A stretch of DNA of 64,000 nucleotides, from contig VZSE01002468.1 of the NCBI GenBank assembly GCA_013398275.1, positions 699,029 to 763,028 on the forward strand. The letters run 5' to 3'. The notes beneath the pieces were generated by a model, which was not told where the DNA came from, made no database searches, and worked only from the letters and a program-made list of their open reading frames with translations. The stretch comes from Promerops cafer. Lineage: Eukaryota; Chordata; Aves; Passeriformes; Nectariniidae. This document shows, piece by piece, positions 1 to 12,700 of this stretch (position 1 is the stretch's first letter; each line of letters starts with the position of its first letter). A program made the position numbers and the translations under genes.

Positions 1-1971
1 CTTGAAGAATGTCTCAGTATTTTAAGTTACCTTAACCTGGAGGTTATGACCAACATGACTTGCCCAATTCTTATGAGGAAGAATCTGATCAGGGAGAACA
101 CTAACATGAAAATAAAAGTGAAAATAACAAGACATATAAAAATACACATAAAAATGAACTGTAATTAAATTTGTATGTGGGGCTGCTTACCTAAAAATGG
201 GCACAAAATGCTATTTTTTAGTATAATAACAATAATGGTTTATATTATTTAACAAAATAAAACCTTGAACTCTAGGATTGACCCCCACCTAAGTGGCTGG
301 GATTGGAGAGGAAGTACTTTGAACTGAATGAATTTTAACCTTTTAAGCTATTTTCCTTTTCCTTGAAATTATCTAGTTCAAGAACTATGTCTGCTGAAGC
401 CTTCAGCAGTCCCTATGGCACAACATCAACAAAAGGGACTCCTTAATTGCAGACCTGTTGAGTAAAAGGCAGCTGATGATTCCACAGCTGTATCACTCCA
501 ACTCCTCCATTACAGCTGGAAACACTTGAACTGATACTCACAAGCAGTTTGGGAACAACCAAATGTATGTTTTTCAGCAAATAACCACTTCCTTAAAAGA
601 GATCTTACTTCTCTCGTATCTTAATTACTGCTGATAAGGGAAGTTGTTCAAAGAATGTCTAATTATTACTTTCTAGACTGAAAAAACCCAGAAGCATATG
701 CTACTTCAGTAAGGTTTAGAAAAGCAACTCGCTTTTTATGTTAATGTACGCATTTCTCAAAGAGCTCAGTTCTGTTTCTGGCTTGGTTTGCTTTGTGTTT
801 TGGGGTTTTTTAACTTTCTTATCTTCTTAAGTGTTAGGATTACTCAAATAGAAAGTTTTTTATTCTGATATCTAAGCTGGGACCAGACTTACACACCCTA
901 GAAATAGTTTTACCTCTCACATCACAAAAACATCAGGAATCATGGACTGTAGTATTTTCTAGCATGTTGAACATGTAGCATTACTAATCTGCTTTTACAT
1001 TTGAAATTTCTGTATTCTGGTGGACAAATGGTCTTCCTTATCTGAAAAAACCTATATTTTCACCAATTATCTTTTTTAATTATTGATTTTAGAAAGGCTC
1101 TCTATAATAAAACTTGAATTCCTATCAGTTCCAGTCACAGTAAGCTTCTCTGATGTTTAGCCACGACTGGAGTTTTCAGTACTATTTTTAAGATCTAAGA
1201 ATGCAAAGATAAATATTTTTAAAGACTTATTTGCATTCTTGCCTACATATTGAGAATCTGCATTGTGTTTTCAGTTTTTCTGCAATCTAGAGTCAGACTT
1301 GTCATTTGGAAATTTTAATTGGGTACTGTATTTGAGATAGAACTATGTTTTAAAAGAAAAGCGATGTACATCTTTTCAGGATCACAGCTCAGTACAATTT
1401 CTGAACTCTAGGATTGACTCAAAAGTGCTCTATTTTGCAGTCATTTTCCAAATTTGAGTATCTACACTAATTCCAATTGGGAGGTTTTTGTGAATGAAAA
1501 AATCTGCCATTCGTAAAATATTTTTTAAAAATTGTTGAAATCCATTGAACATCCAAGTAAATTACACTTTTCAAGTAAAATATTTACATTTATTAGGATT
1601 TCAAAAGAACAAAACCATTTTGGAAGGAAAGCCAAGTTACACAGTACAGAGTTAGGGCAGAAAAAGATGTCTCTATAATTGAGGGTTTGGCCCAAATAAG
1701 AGCAGCCTCAGAAATTATTCTGAAGATTAAACCTATTCAACCAAAGAACATGGAAAAGCTGTAACACTCCAAACTCCCAGGTTCCTGTCCTCAGCTTTGG
1801 TCCAACAAAAGCTTTTTGGTCCCTTCTTTTTCGAAGGACTGTGAGAAAAATTGACATGAAAAGCCAGCACTTGAAGGAGACTTTTCAGCTGTGCTTTGAT
1901 ACAGCTCAAGTGAACATGACTAACAGAACTTCTAGAACTGTGCCTGGGCTTCCTTACAGCATTTACTCATA

Positions 1972-2057
1972 CAGATGAAAAAGAAGAGAAGGCCCCAAAA
2001 TTAACTTGATCCTAGGGTGACCAAAAAAAAAAAAAATTTAAATTCCTGCTTTATCTG
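1972..2057 (+). repeat. Left copy of 86-bp duplication flanking the gap
   Basis: This copy starts CAGATGAAAAAGAAGAG, contains a 14-A run, and ends TTTATCTG directly against the run of N. It matches 2210-2295 over 86 bp with three mismatches, all in the last 21 bases next to the gap. The pattern suggests that two contig ends covering the same locus were not merged. A genuine tandem duplication is less likely. Confidence 0.9.
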
Positions 2058-2209
2058 NNNNNNNNNNNNNNNNNNNNNNNNNNNNNNNNNNNNNNNNNNN
2101 NNNNNNNNNNNNNNNNNNNNNNNNNNNNNNNNNNNNNNNNNNNNNNNNNNNNNNNNNNNNNNNNNNNNNNNNNNNNNNNNNNNNNNNNNNNNNNNNNNNN
2201 NNNNNNNNN
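2058..2209. other. Assembly gap (152 N)
   Basis: The run of N interrupts STXBP5L intron 1 and carries no sequence. Reading frames that appear to cross it are artefacts. Because its flanks are duplicates of each other, the real gap may be much shorter, or absent. Confidence 0.99.
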
Positions 2210-2295
2210 CAGATGAAAAAGAAGAGAAGGCCCCAAAATTAACTTGATCCTAGGGTGACCAAAAAAAAAAAAAATGTACATTCCTGTTTTATCTG
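2210..2295 (+). repeat. Right copy of 86-bp duplication flanking the gap
   Basis: This is the direct-orientation duplicate of 1972-2057, starting at the first base after the N run. It shares the 14-A homopolymer and differs at three positions near its right end. Unique sequence continues after it, so it is probably the true locus and the left copy the redundant contig end. Confidence 0.9.
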
Positions 2296-4049
2296 ACTTG
2301 TTCAGTAGGAACAACACAGTACAAAACTATCAACGGTGCTCAGAAACACAAAACAAAGTAGTTGGGGTCAATAGCAGGCAAAAGCAGAAGTATGGTTAAA
2401 AATCAGTCTGGGTTCAAAGAAATATAGGGGGGCCTAACTACCCCAATTACCCCCCAAAAAAAGCTGCCAAGGAAAAAAAAAAGGGAGAGAAAAGAACCAG
2501 ACAGCAGATGGAGCCAAGACTGCTTTTCTCCACATTATCCAGCTTCCTTTTATGTCTCTTTTTTGGGCACGCTGTCTCTAGAGGCAGTCTGTGCTCCCTA
2601 GGACATAAAGTTTCCATGCAATATGCAAAATAATTTACTTGAAACAGAACAATTAAAAATGCAGATACAATTTCAGCATAAATCTGTGTCCAGCTTAGTT
2701 ATTTTCTCTTAAATTCTCTTTTGAATAATTGTAAGCAGTGAATTGCACCTATATATCATTAAAGTAATCTTTACACAAACAATTTACCTAAATTAATATA
2801 GCAAATTAATTATTTGGACTTGCTAGTAATCTACCAATGAACATTTTAATATCCTGTACAGTACATAATAGTATTTTTCAGTCTAAGATACCATGATACA
2901 TTCCATTAGTTGAAATAAAAATTGCACTAGTAGTAATATACAATACCCAGTATAATTGTTCACATGGTGCGTAATGCAATTCTTCAGTATAAGTTTTCTT
3001 AATTTTTATTCTGTGGTAGTTTGTATATATAGATTTCAAAGACACCTTTTTAATAAAAGTGATTGTAACATTCTCTAAATAGCTCCAGAAAACACAGAAC
3101 TAGATCAAATTTTAAACTGTATCAAGTAATAAATAGGGTTTATAGCCGAAGTGTTTCTGATAACTTGCAAAAACTTGAAATTTGTAACTTTGCTACTAAT
3201 ATTTCACAGATACCCTGTCTCATTTAACATCTGACAGCAAAAGTGATTTACTTAGGTAAATAATTTTTGAGAATATATACATTTGCTAAAATTTAACTAC
3301 GTAGTCTAAACCCATGCCTCAGCATGTAGAGTCTACTTCCAAATTGTCACCAACACGTCACATGCAAAAATATCATTGAAGAATAATTGATTGGTTTACA
3401 GAATAGAGGATGAAGTGTTGACTGAAACCACTCCAGCCTCTTGCTCAGCTATGTAGGAAATTAAAAAATGTCAATGATTACAGCATTTTCACCACTTCAA
3501 TTCTATTTTTAGTATTGTGGTGCGCCAAGATTGTAGTGATAAAAATGAGTGCTTATACAAATGAGCTGTCATGTATTATATCACTACAAGACCATGGCAT
3601 CTGTCATTTATGGATCTCTGTGTCTGTAATCTCTGATTGGTAAGACTGATCCCTTCTCATGAAAAATGGAAAGAGGACAAGGTATCAGCAGGCTTCCAAC
3701 CAAAGTAAACAACACATGAGAGATAAATTTTTTATTAGTTAAATTTTCATTTTTCTAAGTAATACTTTTTGTAAAAATCACAGCTTAGCTACAACTTTTC
3801 AAACCCAAGTTATTGATTCCATCTAGCTCTCAACCTCTAATAGGAACCAGGGCTTCTGAACACATTCACAGAATTTTCTAAAAAACTACCTTTTTTTTCT
3901 TAGCTAAACATACCCACAGTTCTTTTCCTTGGTGTAAAGCTAGAAAGAGTCATCTGGAAAAAGCCATTTACAAAAGGGACTCTGGACCTGTAGACTGGGA
4001 AAGCTGATTGCTGTCCCTGACAAGATGGTAAAATAAAGACTAACAGAGC

Positions 4050-5156
4050 ACACAGATAAAGATTGGTGCAGAAGTCAGCAGAGTTTCTTCAATGGGAAAT
4101 CATGTCTGACTAGGTCTCTCTAATTCTATGAAGCTGTCAGCATGCAAGTAAATAAAGGGAATATGAATATACATAAGTTTTCCAAAAGCCTTCCAATAAC
4201 ATTCCACAGCAATGTCATTAGAGAAACAGAAGTGTCATGGGACTGAAGAAATTTCTTTGTGGACTGAAAGCTGGTTAGATCACAGAAAATAAAGGATAGA
4301 GTTTTATGGATTTTTTACCATGAAGAAAATTCACAAGTAGAGTTCTCCACGCTTGGGCCGATTTTATTCATTGTCTTTAATGACCTATAAAAGGTAATGA
4401 ACCCTGAAGTCACTGAGATCATAGCTAATAGTAAGCTCCTTTGGATAGTGAAATTCAGTACTACCGGTGACCAGCTCCTGAAAGACTTCATTAGAGTGAC
4501 TTAAGTGGGCAAGAAGTCAATAAATGAGCTTCAGTGTGGATAGATGGACAATATCTAGAAGAAAAAAAATCTTAACTAGATCTGCACAATGCTGAATTTA
4601 GCATTTACAACTCAGCAAAGTAATTTTTGGGCATGGTTGTCATTCCTCTGAAACATTTGGTTTAATGTTCAACACCAACCCCAAAAAGCCAAGTCATATT
4701 GGACATGATGAGGAAGAGCATAAGGGATAACACGGAGGGCATCATTCTGCTGCTACAGAAAACCTGTGTGAGCCCATTACTTGAGAGCTGTACATGGGCA
4801 GATATGACTAAGACTTTCGTAAACAAGTGAGTGGGTAAGCTAAACCTATTTGGCAAAGCCATGGAGGCATTCAAAAGAAATTAAAGCTTAGTTTAAAATG
4901 GGTGAAAAAAATGGGACAAATTCATTAACATGATTGATAAATGGATTTTAAAAGGAGCGGCTAAAGATACGCCCTCCGACACATCAAATCCAGCGATGGT
5001 GAACGATGGGAGATTGGAAAGGGAATGGACTGCAGAAAGTGATGTAACTTATTACCCTCCCTAAGTGACAATTCCGCTGCCGCTGTCAGAGACTGACTGC
5101 TGGGAGATACGGACCGTGGGGTTGTCTCAGCAGGCTATTTCTTACGAGCTTATTAT
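4050..5156 (+). mobile_element. Old, highly diverged CR1-like LINE fragment
   Basis: The order of recognisable pieces follows a CR1 3' half on the plus strand. There is a reverse-transcriptase-region stretch (about 4090-4400, with the CR1 phrase around 'cattgtctttaatgacct'). Next is the segment resembling 'attaggaagagcataa..attctgctgctac' (about 4705-4800). The end resembles the old amniote CR1 3' terminus ('gctgtcagagac..gggagatacgga..ttcttacgagctta', about 5081-5156). It is full of indels and stops and has no intact reading frame. Boundaries are approximate. The 3' end looks like the older amniote type, not the young avian type with an ATTCTRTG tail. Confidence 0.7.
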
Positions 5157-5962
5157 CCTCGCCAGTAGCAGTGAAACAGAGAGGAAGAAAAAGGAGATCA
5201 GTATTGGTGGAGAAAGATACAGTAAAGAAAGAAACATGGAAAATGTGGGCACAAAAGAGAAGTGTTACTGAAATAGGAATATTGGGGCAGGAAGAAAAGA
5301 TATGTATAAGAAACAAGCAGAATTTCATAGTATTTCCCTACAAAAACTTCTGGCATAGAAGAATAATACTTTCAGCAATAGGCAAATTTCGTTTGTTGTT
5401 TCATTTTTAAATTATGGAACTTACTTTGTTATAAAAGGTCACGTAATTAGCTATGGTAGAAATTTTGAGAAAGTAGCTGTCCTGGACATAAAGCAGACTT
5501 CAAATACAGACTGAATTTTAAAAGTTTAGTTTCACAAATATTACACACTGATAATTACCTGAAAAATAAGAGAGATTTTAGAGTATTTGAAATTAGATTA
5601 CTTAAATATCATACATTTTTGTACAATGAATGTACAAAATTTTTGTTTCTGTAACAAAGATCTCTGCAGACACTTCAGAGGTGTGTTTTTCCACTGTCAT
5701 TTTCAGTTCTGCAAGCTAGATGTTAAAGACTATTAAATAAGGATGGTCCTATTTAGATGTGATTCATATAGACACAAACAGCCAAGCTAAGCAAACCACA
5801 GGGGAAAAATAAGGCCTTCTGAATTTCAAAAAGAATTCTCCTCATGCTTGTCCTTTGAAATGCACTGTAGTGTATCAAAAATACAAAATTAATATAATTT
5901 AGACAGGAAAATCCACAAATAAATAAAATGATGTTGATCCATAAGCTTCATTATCCCCAGCT

Positions 5963-6031
5963 CAGGTGAGGTTGGAAGGGAGCTCTGCAGACTGTCTGGT
6001 CCAACCCCTCCTGCCCAAAGCTAAAGGGGTT
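5963..6031 (-). mobile_element. CR1 LINE 3'-end fragment (short)
   Basis: The plus strand reads 'gaggttggaagggagctctg', then 'ctggtccaacccctcctgcc'. This is the reverse complement of the familiar avian CR1 3' UTR, where 'ggttggaa' is followed by 'gtccaaccc'. Only about 70 bp survives, with no terminal ATTCTRTG repeats, so boundaries are approximate. Confidence 0.65.
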
Positions 6032-7098
6032 GAATTTTAATATCACTTTTTGGATCTATTTAAACCGGTGTAGCTATGGCCAAGCAACTGCTTGGCAACT
6101 ACACCATCCTGCTACATCCACCACAGCACTGAGTTACAGCATAATAAGTTACAGGGAAATACATGAATATAACTATCCCAAGGGAAGCATTATGCCCTTT
6201 GGAGAAATCCCAAGTCCAAGGGAGAAGGATGTATGCAAAATTCTTTCACCTCTTCCTTTGCTATTCTTTCTAAAAGAACTCTTCCAAGTCCAAAAACCAA
6301 CAACCAAACAAAAAAAAAAAAACCACAATAAACTCCAGGCAAATATACAAAAAGGGAAGAAAAAATGAGAACACAATGCAGTAAATATGGTATAATGTAC
6401 TTCCCACTATTGTCACTTAAACTGGCAAGAAGAAATAGGGCTTCAGCATATGGAGAAATGTCTTGATTATTCATAAAACTATAACTACCCTTGTCTTGAA
6501 TGTAGAATTATAAAAGAATCCCAACCCTAAACTACTGATTGCAAAGTTCATTTTGGCCTACCTACTTAAGCAAGACTTCCGTCCAAATGGAAAATCTTTA
6601 TAATCAAAGTAATTCAAATAGCAGTTCCATTGATTTTGTCATTGCATCATTTAACTGGATTACTCTAGAACTTGAGACAAGCTGGTTCAGAATATCATCT
6701 GGAGATCTGCTTTAGGGGCATTTACAAGAATTGTAAAATCATTCAACTTATCTGATAGGCCTGAAAGGAAAATATTTTTGTCTCCACTATGACTGTGGAT
6801 ACAGAGAATAAGATAATTTCGTTACTTTAATGAGAAATTTTAAAAAAAGAAAACTATTTTTATTAAGTTTACATGAGACCAACATAACAATAACACTAAT
6901 TAATTTTGCATGACTTCCCATTTTTGGGTTTTCTGAAACTTCACTACTTTAGGCCAATTATGTTCTGTTATGGCCGATTGTGGTTTACGTTCTGAAATAA
7001 ATGCTTTGGTTGCTGCTTTCAAAATACTTTAGTTTTTAAAAAAAATCAGCCATACTGGGGGATTGAAAAAACATTACTGCTGTGATAAGGTTCTTGAA

Positions 7099-7131
7099 GG
7101 GTGGGGGGTTTGGGTGGGGGAATGGCAGGGG
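7099..7131 (+). other. G-rich tract with G-quadruplex potential
   Basis: G runs of 3, 6, 3, 5 and 4 lie at 7099-7101, 7103-7108, 7112-7114, 7116-7120 and 7128-7131, with mostly 1-3 nt loops. The G-rich strand is the template strand for STXBP5L transcription. The motif fits the standard quadruplex pattern; no function is implied. Confidence 0.6.
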
Positions 7132-9240
7132 AGGAAGCTAGAGAAATAGAGTGTTAAAACTACTTTGATACAGAGATAATCTGTATTATTGGTTTATTCC
7201 TGTGAAAATCTGTTTTGCAACGTAATTTGGCATTCTTGTATACAAATGCTATTACCAGATTTCATTACTAGCATTTACAACGTTGTTTACTATTTAATAC
7301 TAATTCATAATTAATCTTCTCCTACCTTCCTTCTGTATACATGCTGTACATAATTTGAAGATTTTTTTTTTTCTGATGTTGAATTGAGAATTTAATCTGA
7401 AAATAATGGCCAGCATCTCACCTCACACAAGGTGAAGATATATCCCAAATGAAATGCAGGTATTTTACCCTCTCAGAGCAGTGAAATCCAACAGATCTTG
7501 CACATCACTGTCCCCTTCTGCACTGCCTGTGAAGCTACCAAGGACACAGCTCACAGACACAGTGAAGACAGTACAGCCAAGGATCGTAAGAATCAGATCT
7601 CTGTTTACATAACCACAGGCCACTTTCCCTGCCTTTGCCTCATTCAGGGAGCATTTAAAAATATATGTAGGGATAAACAATGAATAAAGCAGGGATCTGT
7701 GGACTCAGTAAAATTAAGTTTTATCCACAGCTACAACGGAATGTATCTGTAACACAAGTGATGATGGACAGCTGTAACTGAGAGCACATCTCCACCCTGA
7801 AGGGATACAATAGATGGAACAGGATGAACGAAGCAGAGATGAGCATTCATTAATTTATTATTATTTACTATTTTTGTGATGTCCAGTGGATAACACAGAT
7901 CTTCTCACAGGAACTGTTGCAAAGAACACAAACAGAATAGCATTCGTCCTCCTCACATGTTGTATACTGTTCAAAACAAATGTGAGGGAGGACAGGAACA
8001 AAATATAAGCAGACACTTCAAGAAAATAAAAATATGCAATAAAGACTACATTGCCTCAGATATTGACATAACTGAATACTAGCTGACTAAGTGACCTGAC
8101 TTCTGAGTGCCTGACCTCACAGCATTCTTACATAACAGATTTTTCAATGAAATAGAAGCAATTATTCTTAATTTATTGGATTCAAATTCTGCAAAAAGAC
8201 ATGCTACCATACACACATGCATCTACTTGTATACACCACAGAATTCAGTAAGGCTCCTTCTGAGTCCATGCATTCATCAACTCAAAGCCTTGAATAATGA
8301 GGTTGGGTTTTTTTCAGTACTATATACAACTTAACTTCAAAGGAACCATAAAGAGTGCACCTCCTCAGACTTTGACCCTAGCTACAGGTGACAGATTGTC
8401 TCTAGTACTTTTTATTATTCATAGTCTTTGCTGGTGATCTGTTAGGAATGGACACAGCACTGCACAAAGATAACATCTTATTACATTTGAGCATACTTGC
8501 CAGCCATCTGTACCTAATAATGTTGTTTTCTCTCCTCTCCACAGAGGCACATTACTTGTATTTTGAATCCTACAGTCCTCTAATTTTCCCCTATAATGAT
8601 TCTAACACACATTGTGACAAATTAATATACCCCATAAGCTACAGCTTATGCCAACAGACCACTATATCCATGTAGTTTAGGGAGGTGTGTTAGTTCACTC
8701 TCTACTGCTTCCTTTTCTCGGTTTATAAAGTGAATATACTAACTTTTCACAGTATTTTCACACAGATTTCAAGAAGTGTTTTGGGCATAAGTCATACACC
8801 AGGGAGTATCATATGTCTCAGAATAGGAAGCAGATATGAGTGGATATACATCTAAACAAAGTGAGAATGGGGTCTGTCTTGGATTTAGTGCAGCTCCGGT
8901 GAGGACAGCTACATGTTTTACACAGAATATGCATTTCTATCTTGAAAAAAAAAATCTTTATATTTTTAGCCAAGAACCTCTAAGTAATTTCTTGGTAATT
9001 TCTTTAAAAAATTAAGTGTAAGTATTTTTCTTTCAGAAGTAAGTTGGGGGCAAAGTTGCTTATGCAACCAGCTTTTTATGTGACAGCTCCTCAATCAGAA
9101 CACTGTGAGCCAACCAGGCTGAATTTCCTCCATCCTCCTACAAGAGATGAAAAATTGATTTTCCCATTGCAATAGTGAGAAAAATTCTCATTAACTACCT
9201 GGTGACCCACAGGTGAGGAATAATATAGCCAGTGTAGCCA

Positions 9241-9612
9241 CTAGAGTTGGAGTTGTTCAGCCTGGAGAAGAGGAGGCTCCCGGGACACCTTGTAGCACCT
9301 TCCAGTACCTAAAGGGGGCTGAAATAAAGCTGCAGAGGGACTTTTTACCAGGGCCTGTAGTGATAGGACATGGGGCAATGGCTTCAAACTAAAAGAGAGT
9401 AGATTCAGATTAAATATGGGGAAAAAATTCTTTACTATGACAGTGGTGAGGCACTGGCACAGGTTGCCTAGAGAAACTGTAGATGCCCCATTCTTAAAAG
9501 TGTTCAAGGACAGGTTGGATGGTGCTTTGAGCAGCCTGGTCTAGTGGAAAGTGTCTGTGCCCATGGCAGTGGGGTTGGGAATATATGATCTTCCAACATC
9601 TATGATCCTGTG
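9241..9612 (+). mobile_element. CR1 LINE 3' end (5'-truncated)
   Basis: It begins at 'agttggagttgttcagcctgg' and runs through 'ggaggctcccgggacacctt', 'caggttgcctagagaaactg' and 'caaggacaggttggatggtg', all diagnostic of the avian CR1 ORF2 end and 3' UTR. It ends in a degenerate 'ctatgatcctgtgg' tail. Orientation is plus, antisense to STXBP5L. Short antisense frames here are CR1 by-products, not genes. Confidence 0.92.
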
Positions 9613-9733
9613 GATTAAGAAAAAAACCCCAAAAAACTCCCAAACCAACAACCTAAAAAAACCCCACTTAAAATGGCACACAAAATTAAGAGAAAATATC
9701 TTAACCTTTAGGTTTCCCTTTGTGAAATCAAGA

Positions 9734-9788
9734 GTTGAACTCAGTGATCCTCAAGGATCCCTTCCAACTCAGGTAATTCTATGATTCT
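9734..9788 (+). mobile_element. Second CR1 LINE 3' tail fragment
   Basis: 'gttgaactcagtgatcctca' followed by 'cccttccaactcaggtaatt' and 'ctatgattct' is the last roughly 55 bp of a CR1 3' UTR, in the same orientation as the copy ending about 120 bp to the left. The intervening DNA is A/C-rich and not CR1-like, so this appears to be an independent, severely truncated insertion. Confidence 0.8.
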
Positions 9789-12700
9789 TACATTTTTAAA
9801 AATGCAAGGCCACCCATAAAAAGCAAAACAATTAAAAAATATATGAAATAAGTTGATCTATGTGGTATGAAATTGTTCTCCTCTTGTAGGGATTAATTAA
9901 ATTAGCTTTTTCTGCCATAGTACAGTGGAGCCAGAAATCCAACTGTAGTCATTTGAGACAGAAAGGAAATTCAGAGTCATTCTGGCTAAGGCAGGCATAT
10001 AAACAGAACAACCAACGTAAAGATCACTCTGCAGCTGTGCAGAATATGTGCAACAATGTGAAAACAATGGGAGGCTCAATGGGAAGACGTGGGATAAGTT
10101 AAATATGCTAAAAGAAAAACAGATGCAAAGCAGGTCAAGCTGGAAACTCAAAACAGTGGACCCCGAACATTTTGGATTTTCTGTGGCATCTGTACTGCAG
10201 GGATAATATCATTTCCATCTCACAGAAATATTATGAAGGTCAATTCATTAATGTTTATAAAGCTTTCAGAACTACAGTGGTGAACACTTCTGTTGGAAAA
10301 GTCCATGGGGAACTTAATATTCAGGCATGCTCTGAGGTTTAAGTACGCAAAGAAATATTGAAGTACTTTCCTATGAGCAAACACTATTTGTTCTGCTAAA
10401 TTAAACCTATAGAAGAAACATGGGATCATGTAATTAAAAAATTATCTGTGCAAACAAAGTTACTTAAGAAATGTGGAACTTTTTGAATGCTTTATTCAGC
10501 AACCTTAAAGGTCTGGAAATAATTTTGAAGATGTAATTGCATGTGTTGGCCATGAAGGGTGTGCATTACTTCATTTAGGACTAATAATGCAAAAAGACAA
10601 ATATTTGCACAAAACCCCCAAACACGTGAATCCACTTGTACTACTACAGGTACCTTAAAATCTTCAAAATTCTTTCAAAAGAAGCTTTTAAAGTGCTATG
10701 CTCTTTCCCATGGATAGGTCCTATTTCTAATTAATACAAACACTTAAAGAATACATTATGCTCATCACAAATTTAATGGAATAACTATAATCTAATTTAG
10801 AAGAGTCATTTATGACTCTGTAGTTTTAAACAGAATAGGGTTCTGCACCTAACTTTAGATCCAAACGCTGGTATATAGGAAAAAATCCTTCCCAACATTA
10901 CCTCATTTACAATTTAAGTATTAAATGAACTGAGAACTTACAAGTAAGAGTTCATACTAATTTTAAAATGGGTTATCATTGCAGTGTAGCACTTTGCAAA
11001 TATTTTATTTTTTGTATGACCTTAGCAAGGAAACAAGACAGATTAACCAAACAGCTCAAACTGACTAAAACACTGTGGATAGCTTATAACAAGGATTTTT
11101 TTGGTTTTAATTCTTCATAACCAAAAATGTGCTCCTGCAGCACTGTGCTTAAATTGCCATTCCAAAATTCATCTTCTCTGTGTTATCACTGAACTGTAGT
11201 GTCATGTTACATTTGCACTTAAAATACCTACTTGGCTGTTGTCAGAAGGATTAAATGTTTATTTTCATAGGTTGACAAAATAAAGTATTACCATCTATAA
11301 ACTCTGTGAATTAAAATTTAAGACCACTTGACAGGAAATCCAGATAATTAAGGTATTTAACTTGGCTATTCCCTGACTGTATCTTGAAGGCCTCTTTTTG
11401 CCAAACATAAGCAAGATTAGGAAAGTACAATTGCAACTGGCCATGGGATTCCGTACCAGTTTTAACAAAAGCCTAAAACTGTTCTGGCCTCCATAGGTTT
11501 TGCATAAAGACTGGGTAATGAACATACTGAAACTATGACTATACTATCAATATAAACAATACAGCAAGAGTTAAAGGAAGTTTATTGGGTTGCAAGACTA
11601 CTTAGTACTAACACTGAAGACCAGTTTGGAAAACAACAGAAATCTCAAGCTTTGGGGTTTAAAGGCAGTTCATAACCATTTGGGAAGCAATTCTTGGAGA
11701 AGATTAAATTGCCAGTTCTTGGACCTTTTTGTGGGTATCCAGTTGCTGCCCACAGCAAAAGAAAACATGTTAGAGCAGATTAATTGTATACCTAGTAAAG
11801 TACAACTGTTACTGTGCTCTTAACTGAGGTCTTAATTTCAAACTTGAATTTGTTGAGCATGATTAACCTCATGCTCAACAAATTCAATTCAACTCTATGA
11901 TTGTTCTCCAAGAAAACTCTGAGTGGTTCTACATGGGAGACTTATTTTCATGAGGAACAAGTACTTCACATGAAAAAACCATACATCTTCATTCTTATTC
12001 AGTTTTTCCCAACTGCGTCATCCCCTAACAAGCAACCTTCTGAAAAAGTAATAAAATCACTGTTTTCTCCTTTTATGTTCCCTCTGCTCCAAGTTCTACT
12101 CAAATGATTTAAAACATCCTAACTGCGAGCTTTTCACTTCCTTTATTCTCTCCCCAGTGCTGTATTTTAGTTTCTAGATGGTCTGGACAAACACAGGTGA
12201 GACTGAAAATGCTTGCCAGAGGAAAAGAATCAACACATATACAGAGGGAAAATACAAAGAAGCAAACCCAAGGAAATTAGGTCTATCCCAATTAAAATTA
12301 ACATAGACTTTAGTAGCTTATTCTACTGAATCATGCCTAGTTTTAGGATGGTGCTGCAATCTCACACATTCAATTCTACTCAATTCTTCTCACTCATTCA
12401 ATTCAACTAATGTGAACTACAATCAATATTTTCATGATTTCCACTTGGATACCCAAATCCCAAGAGCAGCCCCTAGATGCAGCCTAAACTGTACCTCAGC
12501 CTCCTGCTGTCACAAAATACGTACAACAACATTTCACATTGCTTGAGTACTTTGAAAATGGTGCCACTGATTCATTATTACAGCTACCAATGGATAAATT
12601 TATCATGCTTAAAACAGGACGTAGCTATTTCATACGTAATAGTTTTAAGAATATTTCATTCTTTCAGTACAGAAGATCACATTAATGATTTAAATATAAA

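Larger units (their letters stand above)
1..4049 (-). other. STXBP5L intron 1, distal part in window
   Basis: This is AT-rich non-coding sequence downstream of STXBP5L exon 1 on the minus strand, so it is inferred to be part of intron 1. It holds the assembly gap and its duplicated flanks, which are listed separately. A 17-bp word (TGAACTCTAGGATTGAC) occurs near 267 and again near 1402, which may be chance. I see no exon, RNA gene or recognisable repeat otherwise. Confidence 0.6.
5157..9240 (-). other. STXBP5L intron 1, middle part
   Basis: This is AT-rich inferred intronic sequence. It contains a short CR1 relic (5963-6031) and a G-rich tract (7099-7131), both listed separately. Poly-A and A-rich runs occur near 6310 and 7040. 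No splice-bounded open exon or structured RNA was recognised. Confidence 0.55.

Noticed and set aside
267..1418. A 17-bp word present twice about 1.13 kb apart
   Set aside because: A repeat of this length can arise by chance in AT-rich 64-kb DNA, and the flanks show no further similarity.
2017..2317. Open frames spanning the N run on both strands
   Set aside because: They exist only because N codons are not read as stops; the flanks are duplicated non-coding DNA.
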